Source: Pseudomonas sp. gcc21 (lineage in GTDB: Bacteria; Pseudomonadota; Gammaproteobacteria; Pseudomonadales; Pseudomonadaceae). Taken from it: a stretch of 64,000 bases of DNA. The notes beneath the pieces were generated by a model. That model was not told the origin of the DNA. It did no database searches and saw only the letters and a program-made list of their open reading frames with translations. The position numbers and the translations under genes are program-made. Below are positions 40,654 to 48,078 of this stretch, in pieces. Location of the stretch: positions 124,001-188,000 of the forward strand of contig NZ_CP051625.1 in assembly GCF_012844345.1 (NCBI RefSeq), written 5' to 3'. Numbering within the stretch: the stretch's first letter is position 1; the number at the start of each line of letters is the position of its first letter.

Positions 40654-42039
40654 GTGGGGGCGAACAGCATGATGGGGCAGTTACCGGGAGGACAGCAGCG
40701 CCTGTTCTACTCGTTCAACCTAGAAGATCACGTCCCGGCTCAACACCTCCTGCGCAGCATCGACCAGTGCCTGGATCTTAGTGATCTGCGCGCCTACCTG
40801 GCGGACTTCTATAGTCCCATCGGACGCCCCTCGATTGACCCGGAATTGATGGTGCGCATGCTGGTCGTCGGCTACTGCTATGGCATTCGTTCCGAGCGGC
40901 GATTGTGCGAAGAGGTGCACCTGAACCTGGCCTATCGCTGGTTCTGCCGGCTGGGTCTGGAAGACGAAGTCCCCAATCACTCGACCTTCTCGAAGAATCG
41001 CCATGGGCGTTTTCGTGACAGCGATCTGTTCCGCTGGTTGTTCAATGAGGTGCTGCGGCGTTGCATGGCAGCCGGCCTAGTCAAGGGCGAAGGTTTTGCC
41101 GTCGACGCTAGCATCATCAAGGCGGATGCCAGCCGGCAACGTGGGGTAGCGGGAGATGAGGTCGATTGGAACGATCCAAAGCTCAGCAGCCGCGCAGTGC
41201 GCGAGTACCTCGAAGCCCTTGATGAAGAGGCGCTGGCTGAGGCTCTTCCCAAGAAAATTTCGCTCACAGATCCTCAGTCCCGTTGGACAGCAGCGCCAGG
41301 TGGGCCGGCCTTTTTTGCCTACTCCACGAATTACCTGATCGACACTGAGCACGGTGTGATCATGGACGTGGAAGCTACCCCGGCGCACCGTACCGCCGAA
41401 GTCGATTCGACTAGGACGATGGTTGAGCGTGTCAAAGCTCAGTTCGATCTCACACCGGAACGCCTTATCGGCGATACCGCTTATGGCACCGCCCCGATGC
41501 TGGCCTGGATGGTCGAAGAAAAGGACATCGAGCCGCATGTGCCGGTGTGGGACAAGACTGAGCGCAAGGACGACAGCCTCTCCAGTAACGACTTCCACTG
41601 GAACCAGGAGGCCAATGAATACCGCTGCCCAGCCGGCAAACCACTACGCAGTGAGTGGCGCGCCTTCACCCAGAAAAGATCGCGGGTGACCAAGGCCCAC
41701 ACCATCATTTATCGCTCCAGCCAAACCGACTGCACTACCTGTCCGCTGAAAGCGAAATGCTGCCCCAACACGCCGAATCGGAAGATCGTCCGCAGTATCC
41801 ATGAGGCTGCCCGCGATGTGGCCAGGCGCATCGCCAAGACACCGGAATACCTCGTCTCTCGCTGCGAACGAAAGAAGGTGGAGATGCTGTTCGCCCACCT
41901 CAAACGGATCATGAAACTCGATCGTTTACGACTGCGCGGCCTGACAGGTGCCACTGACGAATTCACTTTGGCGGCGGCGGTGCAGAACCTGCGACGCATG
42001 GCCAAGCTTTTGCCTCAAGGGCCACCGCTCACGGGATAG
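40654..42039 (+). CDS. IS1182-family transposase
   Basis: A 461-residue DDE transposase. The N-terminal domain shows RPSIDPELMVRMLVVGYCYGIRSERRLCEEVHLNLAYRWFCRLG, typical of IS1182/IS5-like enzymes. The catalytic acidic residues are in FAVDASIIKADAS, LIGDTAYGTAPML and the C-terminal KKVEMLFAHLKRIMKLDRLRLRG; a Cys cluster DCTTCPLKAKCC precedes the last. GTG at 40654 or ATG at 40669/40672 may be the start. No frameshift or stop interrupts it, so it is likely active. Confidence 0.93.
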   Translation: MGANSMMGQLPGGQQRLFYSFNLEDHVPAQHLLRSIDQCLDLSDLRAYLADFYSPIGRPSIDPELMVRMLVVGYCYGIRSERRLCEEVHLNLAYRWFCRLGLEDEVPNHSTFSKNRHGRFRDSDLFRWLFNEVLRRCMAAGLVKGEGFAVDASIIKADASRQRGVAGDEVDWNDPKLSSRAVREYLEALDEEALAEALPKKISLTDPQSRWTAAPGGPAFFAYSTNYLIDTEHGVIMDVEATPAHRTAEVDSTRTMVERVKAQFDLTPERLIGDTAYGTAPMLAWMVEEKDIEPHVPVWDKTERKDDSLSSNDFHWNQEANEYRCPAGKPLRSEWRAFTQKRSRVTKAHTIIYRSSQTDCTTCPLKAKCCPNTPNRKIVRSIHEAARDVARRIAKTPEYLVSRCERKKVEMLFAHLKRIMKLDRLRLRGLTGATDEFTLAAAVQNLRRMAKLLPQGPPLTG

Positions 42040-42181
42040 GTACGCCTGCTGAGAGCAGAAACCTTCAAATTAACCCTCAGGCCTGAGCAAGGACGCTCAG
42101 CGAAACGCCGAAAGGCAACCTGAAGTGGCTTGCAGTCACTTCGACAGCAGGCACACCTGATCGGCAGGCCGCCGCTAAACC

Positions 42182-42203
42182 TACTTTTTCAACAGAATCG
42201 GCC
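42182..42203 (-). repeat. Right terminal inverted repeat of IS1182 element
   Basis: 22 bases ending CAACAGAATCGGCC, exact reverse complement of 40589–40610. Confidence 0.95.
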
Positions 42204-42407
42204 AGAAGCAGCCGGTCTGTCCTAAAAATAAATCTGTCCGCTTTCGGAGCCCCTATTTATCAATAACTAGCTTGCACTTGATTCCTGGAACCGCCTGGCC
42301 TATAGGGAGGTTCCTGAGGCCACTATTAGCCTGACTTTTAAATGAATGCCTTAAAGGTTGCTGGATCATGGCCGATAACTGCATATACACACTTAAGGAC
42401 TCTCTCC

Positions 42408-42785
42408 ATGGACGTTGGCATTTATAAAATCTCTGAAGTCACCAATGAATTCATCATCGAAAAGATCAAAGCGCATGAGAGCTTTGTCTTGGAATGCCAG
42501 GAATATAATCGTTACACGAATACGTTGACGTGGCTTGAGCAGGCGATTGAAAACCAGGACATGTCAGTTAGAATATATTTGCGGGCTCGAAGGCTATCGA
42601 TGGGAAGTGTTGCCGGCGTTACTGGGGCTAGCGTTGTTGGCGCTCCGGTGGCACTTGGAGCGCTTGCAATAGGCATGCTCGCCGGAGTTGGCATCGCCGC
42701 TCACAACCTCGCGACACTGAACCCTGATTACGAAATTGGAAAGCAACCTTTCAGCTCGACGCTCCACGTGGACTACAAGAAGTAA
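42408..42785 (+). CDS. Hypothetical protein with Gly/Ala-rich hydrophobic segment
   Basis: A 125-residue protein that I do not recognise. The N-terminal 65 residues are polar and helical; residues about 66–102 (starting SMGSVAGVTGASVVGAPVAL) form a Gly/Ala-rich hydrophobic hairpin that could insert in a membrane; the C-terminus is polar. The ATG at 42408 follows TAAGGAC at good spacing. It lies just downstream of the IS element and has no partner gene. A toxin-like or membrane-active role is possible but unproven. Confidence 0.55.
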   Translation: MDVGIYKISEVTNEFIIEKIKAHESFVLECQEYNRYTNTLTWLEQAIENQDMSVRIYLRARRLSMGSVAGVTGASVVGAPVALGALAIGMLAGVGIAAHNLATLNPDYEIGKQPFSSTLHVDYKK

Positions 42786-43062
42786 TCGCTTTAAGTGCCA
42801 GAGACCCTGCAAAGCAGGGCGAAATCTATTGCTCGCCCATAACTCTCCTCAATTTGGCAGGTCTATAGTCTGGCCAAGTTCAGACTCATTCGTGCGCGAG
42901 CGGTCGCTTTTCAGGCCGCTTCTGGTCGGTTTCGATCCGTCACGAATGACCGCTTTGGGTCGAGAGCAGCCCTTCGTTACGGACGGCGTTAGGCATCAGC
43001 TGGCGCATCAACACCACAGATCACAGCGTCGAATATCCGGTGTTCCCTGAGGATGCCCAAAA

Positions 43063-43098
43063 GTACTCGTAATGAACCTATAGGTTCACTACGAGTAC
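43063..43098. repeat. 36-bp palindrome, first of a pair
   Basis: Arms GTACTCGTAATGAACC and GGTTCACTACGAGTAC around a TATA centre, with one mismatched pair. It shares its core (TGAACC-N4-GGTTCA) and outer GTAC with the palindrome at 43158–43193, 95 bp away start to start. Confidence 0.85.
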
Positions 43099-43157
43099 CT
43101 ACACAGTTCCCTGACGACCGAAAAACACCCAAGTGACTTCGCCGATTGTTACGCCCG

Positions 43158-43193
43158 GTACACATTGTGAACCCACAGGTTCACTAAGTGTAC
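43158..43193. repeat. 36-bp palindrome, second of a pair
   Basis: Arms GTACACATTGTGAACC and GGTTCACTAAGTGTAC around a CACA centre, with two mismatched pairs. Same length and core as the first palindrome but different outer bases, so it is conserved in design rather than copied. Confidence 0.85.
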
Positions 43194-43758
43194 TTTTGCT
43201 TTTCCGATGCGTTCAGTGGCTGGTCAACTATCGAAGGCAGGACCTTGGGCTTATTACCGAAAAAATCGAATTACCCCACTCATTCCCCGTGAATGTCTTG
43301 CCTATACTGCGCACGTTCCACTGAGCCTGGGTAATCCAAGCTAAGTTGTGCTAGCTGGGCACTCGAAACAAACAGCAATCTCAACACGCCGACTTGTCCG
43401 GCACCCTTAATTTGTTTCTCAAATGAGCATCACCTCGCGATCGAGGCTGGCCTCTGCCAGCAATTAATTTACGGATAACTCGTTATCACCATCCCAAAGC
43501 CAGTGTTTTGCGTCCTGATCCTATGATCATAACCAGGCGACCGAAGCATCAGCGACCCCGCCGTTAAAAACATGGTTTGAAAGTAACGGATTGGAAAGAC
43601 CTCTATGAGCCCCGTCGAATGGGGCCTCCAGCAATCGCTTGCTGCGTGAAAACGCGTGAAAAGCACTTTCGAACGCCCACAACTTTGCCCGCGGAATAGG
43701 TTGCTCGTCCCATTGAGGGGCGTAGCTCGCCTGGCCAGCATCTATAGGAAAAAGAATC

Positions 43759-43941
43759 ATGGCACTCGCAAATTCAGGGTTCGCGACACCCTTGCCAACG
43801 TCGCTCGCTCACGTCTGCCTCGAACGCTTCGAGTGCAAATACAACTTACCGTACGGTTCGGCCATGAGCGAAAAAATGGGGTTGTCAGGCAGTTTAGGTC
43901 TGAACTGTACGGCGGCGGCCCTTAATCCGGATATCGATTGA
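43759..43941 (+). CDS. Possible small ORF ahead of recombinase
   Basis: A 60-codon frame, MALANSGFATPLPTSLAH..., whose stop overlaps the ribosome-binding region (GAGAGGA) of the recombinase gene, so its translation could control that gene. It has an AAAAAG upstream rather than a strong site, and no family I recognise. Kept with low confidence because of the coupling arrangement. Confidence 0.35.
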   Translation: MALANSGFATPLPTSLAHVCLERFECKYNLPYGSAMSEKMGLSGSLGLNCTAAALNPDID

Positions 43942-43946
43942 GAGGA

Positions 43947-44900
43947 ATGATGACGATGATGCGCAATGCAGGGGTAGGAACCCGTGATATGCGAGCCGCA
44001 GGACGCCTGCTGCTCAACAAAGAGGTGACGAAGAAAGCACTATCTTTCCAGTCGATCGCCAGCGTCGATCAGGCGTGGCGGAAGTTTGCCAACCATGCCC
44101 ACGAGTTGGGTATCCGACGGCTGGAACACATCACGTTCGAACTCGTGAAGTCATATGGCGAGGAATTGGCAGATGACGTGATCGACGAGGTCTATTCTGA
44201 AACCTATGCGCAGCGACTGGTCAGCGCGGTTAACACCGTGATGCATCTGGCCAACAGATCCTGGCGCACTGTCAAGCCGGTAGTCGACTGCGGCATTGCC
44301 AGGCGAACTGCTGTCCGCAAACATGCTCCTTCCGGGATGGATGATTCAGAAGTGCAAGCAGCGGTCCAGGACATGCGAAGCAAGGGACAAGACGAAGCGG
44401 CTGCAATAACGCTCCTGGCCAAGGCTCTTGGGTTACGACTTAAAGAAGCATCTCTAATCAATGCGGCGAAGGCAGTGAGGCAGGCTGCTGAAGAAGGTGT
44501 CATCAGAGTGATAGATGGGACGAAGGGCGGACGCGCTCGGACCGTGCCCGTCCTCCGTGACGATCAGTTTGCGGCGTTGGAAGAGGCGGCAGTCATTCAG
44601 GGCACTGGTAGATCGGTCATGCCGTCCGAACTCGACTGGCATACATTTAGGGAAGGAAAGGTTAAGTCAGCGCGTGCAACCCTGAAAGCGCACGGCATCG
44701 CCAGGTACCATGACCTGCGCGCAGCTTATGCTTGTCAGCGATATGAGGAATTGACGGGGTATCCAGCACCTGTGGTGTCAGGCCGAATAATGGATCGGGA
44801 GGCGGACCGGGACGCGCGAGCCATAATCTCTCAAGAGCTGGGCCATAACCGAATCAGCGTTGTAGCTGCGTATGTGGGAGGTCTTCGATGCATCCGTTAG
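43947..44900 (+). CDS. Tyrosine recombinase, Integrase_1-type
   Basis: About 317 residues. A SAM-like N-terminal domain (residues about 25–110) is followed by a tyrosine recombinase catalytic domain. Catalytic residues can be placed: Arg near 164 (GLRLKEA), Lys near 193 (GTKGGRARTVPV), His-x-x-Arg near 255–258 (YHDLRAAYA), His near 300 (ELGHNRIS) and Tyr near 309 (AAYVGG). The set is complete, so the enzyme may be active. The start lies among several ATGs at 43947–43959 after GAGAGGA. Its end overlaps the next gene by 13 bp. Confidence 0.82.
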   Translation: MMTMMRNAGVGTRDMRAAGRLLLNKEVTKKALSFQSIASVDQAWRKFANHAHELGIRRLEHITFELVKSYGEELADDVIDEVYSETYAQRLVSAVNTVMHLANRSWRTVKPVVDCGIARRTAVRKHAPSGMDDSEVQAAVQDMRSKGQDEAAAITLLAKALGLRLKEASLINAAKAVRQAAEEGVIRVIDGTKGGRARTVPVLRDDQFAALEEAAVIQGTGRSVMPSELDWHTFREGKVKSARATLKAHGIARYHDLRAAYACQRYEELTGYPAPVVSGRIMDREADRDARAIISQELGHNRISVVAAYVGGLRCIR

Positions 44901-45208
44901 TCGAAGCAGTTCACCACAGCACTAAGCGCTATCGCAAGAAAGGTGGCAAAGCCAACCGTAGGCAGCAGCACGCGAGAATGATCAAGTTCTCACAATTCTG
45001 CGCAGCGGAGGGTCTCAATTCGCCTCAGCAAATCGGCGCCAGGCAGGTGATTCGCTATTGGCGCACCGAACCGATGATGCGACTGGCCGATAAAACTCTA
45101 GAGAACCATTACTACGCGCTGGTGATTCTGTGGGAACTGTGTGGAAAATCTGGGACGCCGCCGAGGCCGTTCATGAAGGCGGAGCGCGAGCAACGCTCTC
45201 AGCCGTAG
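44888..45208 (+). CDS. Free-standing recombinase core-binding-like protein
   Basis: A 106-residue basic protein with ANRRQQHARMIKFSQFCAAEGLNSPQQIGARQVIRYWRT and LADKTLENHYYALVILWELCG, the helix pattern of the SAM-like core-binding domain of tyrosine recombinases, but with no catalytic domain. It starts inside the end of the recombinase gene (13-bp overlap), so the two are made together. It may help the recombinase bind DNA or set direction. Family fit is from pattern only. Confidence 0.6.
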   Translation: MHPLVEAVHHSTKRYRKKGGKANRRQQHARMIKFSQFCAAEGLNSPQQIGARQVIRYWRTEPMMRLADKTLENHYYALVILWELCGKSGTPPRPFMKAEREQRSQP

Positions 45209-45353
45209 TCAGTCAGCGGCGAGAGTTTCCAGTTACGTCATAAGGGGAAAGACGCTGTGGCCCAGGTTGACGACAGAGCAGGGTGTTCCGGCCGTCTGAG
45301 GTCACCCGCTGAATGTCAAAAGGTAACGTTGCGTCATTGTTTTTGCTTGTATA

Positions 45354-45369
45354 CTGTTTATCCATACAG
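45354..45369 (+). promoter_or_regulatory. LexA (SOS) box upstream of umuD fragment
   Basis: CTGTTTATCCATACAG fits the LexA consensus CTGT-N8-ACAG and overlaps a TATACT –10-like box. It lies 21 bp before the umuD start codon, as in SOS-controlled umuDC/rulAB operons. Confidence 0.85.
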
Positions 45370-45389
45370 TAAAGGCAAAGGCATGCGCG

Positions 45390-45485
45390 ATGAGCGAAGC
45401 AGTTATTCTTGCTCCCATCGGAAGCTCGGCGGTCGAGCTTCCCTTTTTTTCCGCCCGGGTGCCCGCCGGATTTCCAAGCCCAGCG
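45390..45485 (+). pseudogene. umuD: Truncated umuD/rulA (first 32 codons)
   Basis: From ATG 45390 the frame reads MSEAVILAPIGSSAVELPFF and ends with SARVPAGFPSPA, the N-terminus of UmuD/RulA up to its autocleavage region. Homology stops at codon 32 (45485), exactly where the repeated metal-resistance module begins (45487); the catalytic Ser/Lys part and umuC are not in the window. It shows that an SOS mutagenesis operon was disrupted here. A longer frame in another phase (45257–45586) is not the real coding frame. Confidence 0.85.
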
Positions 45486-45582
45486 GTTTTCCCATATCGT
45501 TCTCTATGTCAATGTGCAGGCCAATTTTTGTAAACCTATATAAAACAATAATATACCGACTAAATAATCAATCCTATCTACT

Positions 45583-46005
45583 TTAATTGCGTTGATAATT
45601 GTCAGCCGGTTCGCTTCCTCCATTGATTCCCGCCAAGATCCCACAATCGGTTGCTTCGCGCTTATCCGAGCAACGCCCTCTCAGTGCAACAAGCTGTCTC
45701 TCAAGTTCATGTAGAGCGGTTATCTGCGATCGCACATAACCAATGTGGTCATCGAGCATCGTGTTCACCGCTGCACAAGGCTGGTGAGGATCGTCCTCAT
45801 AGCTTTGGAGATCATGAATCTCTGCCAGTGACAGGTTCAGGATTCGGCAGCGACGAATGAAAGCGAGCCGTTTGGCATGTCGCTCGGTATAGATACGGTA
45901 ACCGTTGTCCTGCCGGCTTGGCGCTTCAAGCAGGCCCTGCCGCTCATAGAAGCGAATCGTTTGGGTGTCGATACCTGCTGCCTCTGCTAACTGACCAATA
46001 CGCAT
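45583..46005 (-). CDS. Cd/Pb-type MerR family regulator (CadR/PbrR-like)
   Basis: A 140-residue MerR regulator with the winged-helix start MRIGQLAEAAGIDTQTIRFYERQGLL and a dimerisation helix. Metal-binding cysteines fit the Cd/Pb branch: one in DPHQPCAAVN (about 77) and two near the C-terminus (RGRCSDKREATDCGILAGI); the Cys14 of PbrR is replaced. Such proteins twist an overlong promoter spacer when metal binds. Divergent from the CDF gene it probably controls. The start is ATG 46005. Confidence 0.9.
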   Translation of the reverse strand: MRIGQLAEAAGIDTQTIRFYERQGLLEAPSRQDNGYRIYTERHAKRLAFIRRCRILNLSLAEIHDLQSYEDDPHQPCAAVNTMLDDHIGYVRSQITALHELERQLVALRGRCSDKREATDCGILAGINGGSEPADNYQRN

Positions 46006-46043
46006 CGCGCTTACTCCAAATCTCAACTGATAATCCCGCTCCC

Positions 46044-46075
46044 TTGACCTTATAGTTACTACATGGTTTTAACTA
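46044..46075 (+). promoter_or_regulatory. MerR-type operator/promoter of CDF gene
   Basis: TTGACC (–35, 46044–46049) and TAACTA (–10, 46070–46075) are separated by 20 bases, the long spacer typical of MerR-controlled promoters. The spacer holds an imperfect dyad between ACCTTATAGT and ACTACATGGT. Confidence 0.8.
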
Positions 46076-46111
46076 TCACAATTCTATTTCTGCTCGAACT
46101 GGAGGCGTACC

Positions 46112-46999
46112 GTGGGAAAAGATCGTGGTGACTCGTGTGGTTGTGATGCGACGCCTGCAACTGCCCCCGATACGCCGGTGTCCAGCGATGCGTCAGTTAG
46201 CGTCTTTGCCGTGCCGAATATGGACTGCCCCTCGGAAGAACGAATGATCCGCTTGGCGCTGAATAGTTTTCATAACATTCGAGCGCTCTCCTTTGATTTG
46301 TCGAATCGACGATTGACGGTCGTGCACGATGGGGAGGTTGAGCCCATAACGGCAAAACTGACGACCCTGGGGCTGGGTGCATCTCTTCAGGAAACGAGCA
46401 CTGCCGACACAGGGACGGTCACGGCTGCCATATCCTCTGCAACCTCGGACGCTCAAGAGTCCGGCACTCTACGTTGGTTGCTCGGCATCAATGCGATCAT
46501 GTTCGTAGCCGAAATGACCGCAGGCTTGATCGCCCAGTCTACTGGGCTGATTGCTGACTCGCTGGACATGTTTGCCGACGCAGCCGTCTATGGTCTTGCT
46601 CTCTATGCCGTAGGCCGCAGTTTGCGGTTACAGACACGCGCCGCTCATTTTGCTGGCGTGCTCCAACTGGTCTTGGCCCTTGGCGTGTTGATAGAGGTAA
46701 TGCGCCGTTTCCTGGTTGGCAGTGAACCTGAGTCCCTGATCATGATGATCGCTGCCTTCATTGCATTAATCGCCAACACCGTTTGCCTGTTGCTGATATT
46801 CAAGCATCGTGAGGGCGGCGTGCATATGAAGGCCAGCTGGATATTTTCAGCCAATGACGTGCTGATCAATCTGGGCGTCATCACCGCAGGTGCATTGGTC
46901 GCCTGGACGGGCTCCAGCTACCCGGATCTGGTTATAGGCACGATTGTGGGTCTTATCGTCCTCAACGGTGCCCGGCGCATTTTGGCGCTCAAGGCCTGA
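46112..46999 (+). CDS. HMA-domain CDF cation efflux protein, copy 1
   Basis: A 295-residue protein starting with GTG after CTGGAGG. Residues about 28–95 form an HMA-like domain with the metal-loop variant NMDCPSEE; residues about 120–295 form a cation diffusion facilitator with five or six helices. The transport-site motif is LIADSLDMFADAAVYG (Asp-x-x-x-Asp style) and the second site reads FSANDVLINLGV. It probably exports Cd, Zn or Pb from cytoplasm to periplasm, controlled by the divergent MerR. Substrate is inferred from the regulator. Confidence 0.85.
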   Translation: MGKDRGDSCGCDATPATAPDTPVSSDASVSVFAVPNMDCPSEERMIRLALNSFHNIRALSFDLSNRRLTVVHDGEVEPITAKLTTLGLGASLQETSTADTGTVTAAISSATSDAQESGTLRWLLGINAIMFVAEMTAGLIAQSTGLIADSLDMFADAAVYGLALYAVGRSLRLQTRAAHFAGVLQLVLALGVLIEVMRRFLVGSEPESLIMMIAAFIALIANTVCLLLIFKHREGGVHMKASWIFSANDVLINLGVITAGALVAWTGSSYPDLVIGTIVGLIVLNGARRILALKA

Positions 47000-47292
47000 T
47001 AAGAGTGGAGTGACGCTTTGCGCACGCCCGGATAAGGATCCAACGATTCTGCTGTCATGGATGACACAGTCTTTCCGTGTAGAGGGCGGTAGTCGACGGC
47101 GGAGCGCCCGGCCGAAGGGATAACCCTAGGCTGTCGTACTACTGGATGTTACGGCCTTTGTGTCGGTGGCCATCGCCAACTGGTAGACCGTGCAGTGTGT
47201 CGACCTACTCTGCTCTGTTGCCGTGCCGCTTGGACTTATAGTCAATGTAACCTTCGTTCTAATCAAACGTTATGTTGGAAGAGGATTTGACA
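47000..47292. other. Intergenic region between CDF genes
   Basis: 293 bases without a gene. TTGGACTTATAGT at 47230–47242 looks like a MerR-operator left half, but no –10 box at the right distance follows, so I do not call an operator. Confidence 0.35.
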
Positions 47293-48078
47293 ATGGATGA
47301 TTGCTGCGACAGCAAAGGCAGTGAGCTTGCCAAGCTGCGTGAGAAGCAGGGCCGGGTCCTCTACATCGTGCTGGCCATAAACGCTGTTATGTTCGCTGTC
47401 GAGTTTACGGCCGGTTGGATCGTGAACTCGACCGCGTTGCTCGGCGATTCGCTGGATATGTTCGGCGATACGTTGGTTTATGCCTTCTCACTTTTCGTGT
47501 TGCACCGTGGCACCCGCGCACGGGCGGGGGCTGCCCTTTTCAAAAGTGGCTTCCTTTTATTATTCGGCCTTTTGATTATCGGTGAAGCCATCCGTAAAAG
47601 TTTTCTGGGCGTGGTGCCGGAGGCGGGCTGGATGAGTGTGATCGGGCTTATTGCGCTCGTGGCCAACCTGAGCTGCCTAGGGCTGCTTTATAGTCACCGC
47701 AGCGACGACATTAATATGAGCTCGACTTGGTTGTGCTCGCGAAACGATGTTGTCGCCAATCTAAGCGTGCTATGCGCGGCCGGGCTAGTGATGCTGACCA
47801 AATCGCTGTGGCCGGACTTGATCGTCGGGGTGGCGCTCGCGTTATTGTACTTACACTCTTCCGTGCAGGTCGGGCGGGATGCTTGGCCACAGTGGCGCGG
47901 TCGCGCTGACCGTGATGCTGGTGTCGTAGGTTCATCGAGTGGCTGCTGTGAACCTGGTACCGTGACGAAGCAAGAGGCCGCCTGCGAAAAGAACGCCGCG
48001 ACGCAATCGGACGGCTATAGCGAAAGCCGCACCGTAGCGCCCACAGATACCGAAGTGGATCTCCGAAAAAAGCTATGA
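47293..48078 (+). CDS. CDF-family cation transporter with Cys-rich tail
   Basis: A 261-residue protein of the same short CDF subfamily (ALLGDSLDMFGDTLVYA and LCSRNDVVANLSV motifs) but without an HMA domain. Instead MDDCCDS at the start and SSSGCCEPGTVTKQEAACEKN near the C-terminus carry cysteines that may bind metal. The ATG at 47293 follows GAAGAGG and is preferred to 47272. Its stop overlaps the convergent transporter gene by six bases. Confidence 0.82.
   Translation: MDDCCDSKGSELAKLREKQGRVLYIVLAINAVMFAVEFTAGWIVNSTALLGDSLDMFGDTLVYAFSLFVLHRGTRARAGAALFKSGFLLLFGLLIIGEAIRKSFLGVVPEAGWMSVIGLIALVANLSCLGLLYSHRSDDINMSSTWLCSRNDVVANLSVLCAAGLVMLTKSLWPDLIVGVALALLYLHSSVQVGRDAWPQWRGRADRDAGVVGSSSGCCEPGTVTKQEAACEKNAATQSDGYSESRTVAPTDTEVDLRKKL

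Larger units (their letters stand above)
40581..42211 (+). mobile_element. IS1182-family insertion sequence
   Basis: About 1.63 kb carrying one transposase gene. Perfect 22-bp inverted repeats are at 40589–40610 and 42182–42203; just outside each, CTGCT is again inverted at the same offset (40581–40585 and 42207–42211), so the real ends may lie there. I see no clear target duplication. The element appears intact. Confidence 0.88.
42786..43758. other. Long noncoding stretch with palindromes
   Basis: About 970 bases with no supported gene. It contains two 36-bp palindromes (listed separately), a stretch at 42900–42990 of short GC-rich repeated motifs such as GACCGCTTTGGGTCG that resembles remnants found near Pseudomonas insertion sequences, and a small hairpin CCCC...GGGG at about 43610–43625. 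Confidence 0.4.
45487..46999. repeat. 1513-bp direct repeat, copy 1 (merR + CDF module)
   Basis: Runs from TTTTCCCAT at 45487 to the CDF stop at 46999. Copy 2 is 61888–63400, in the same orientation and offset by 16,401 bp throughout, so no indels are apparent. Base changes are scattered (about 12 of 140 residues in the regulator, about two dozen of 295 in the transporter). Sequence on either side of the two copies is unrelated. Confidence 0.95.

Noticed and set aside
40581-42211. Target-site duplication of the IS1182 element
   Set aside because: The bases on either side of the possible ends do not match, so none is claimed.
43063-43193. The two palindromes considered as a CRISPR array or as terminators
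   Set aside because: Only two units, imperfectly alike, no cas genes, no T runs after the stems.
45257-45586. 109-codon plus-strand frame upstream of merR copy 1
   Set aside because: The UmuD-like residues are in another phase from 45390; this frame is an artefact spanning the junction.
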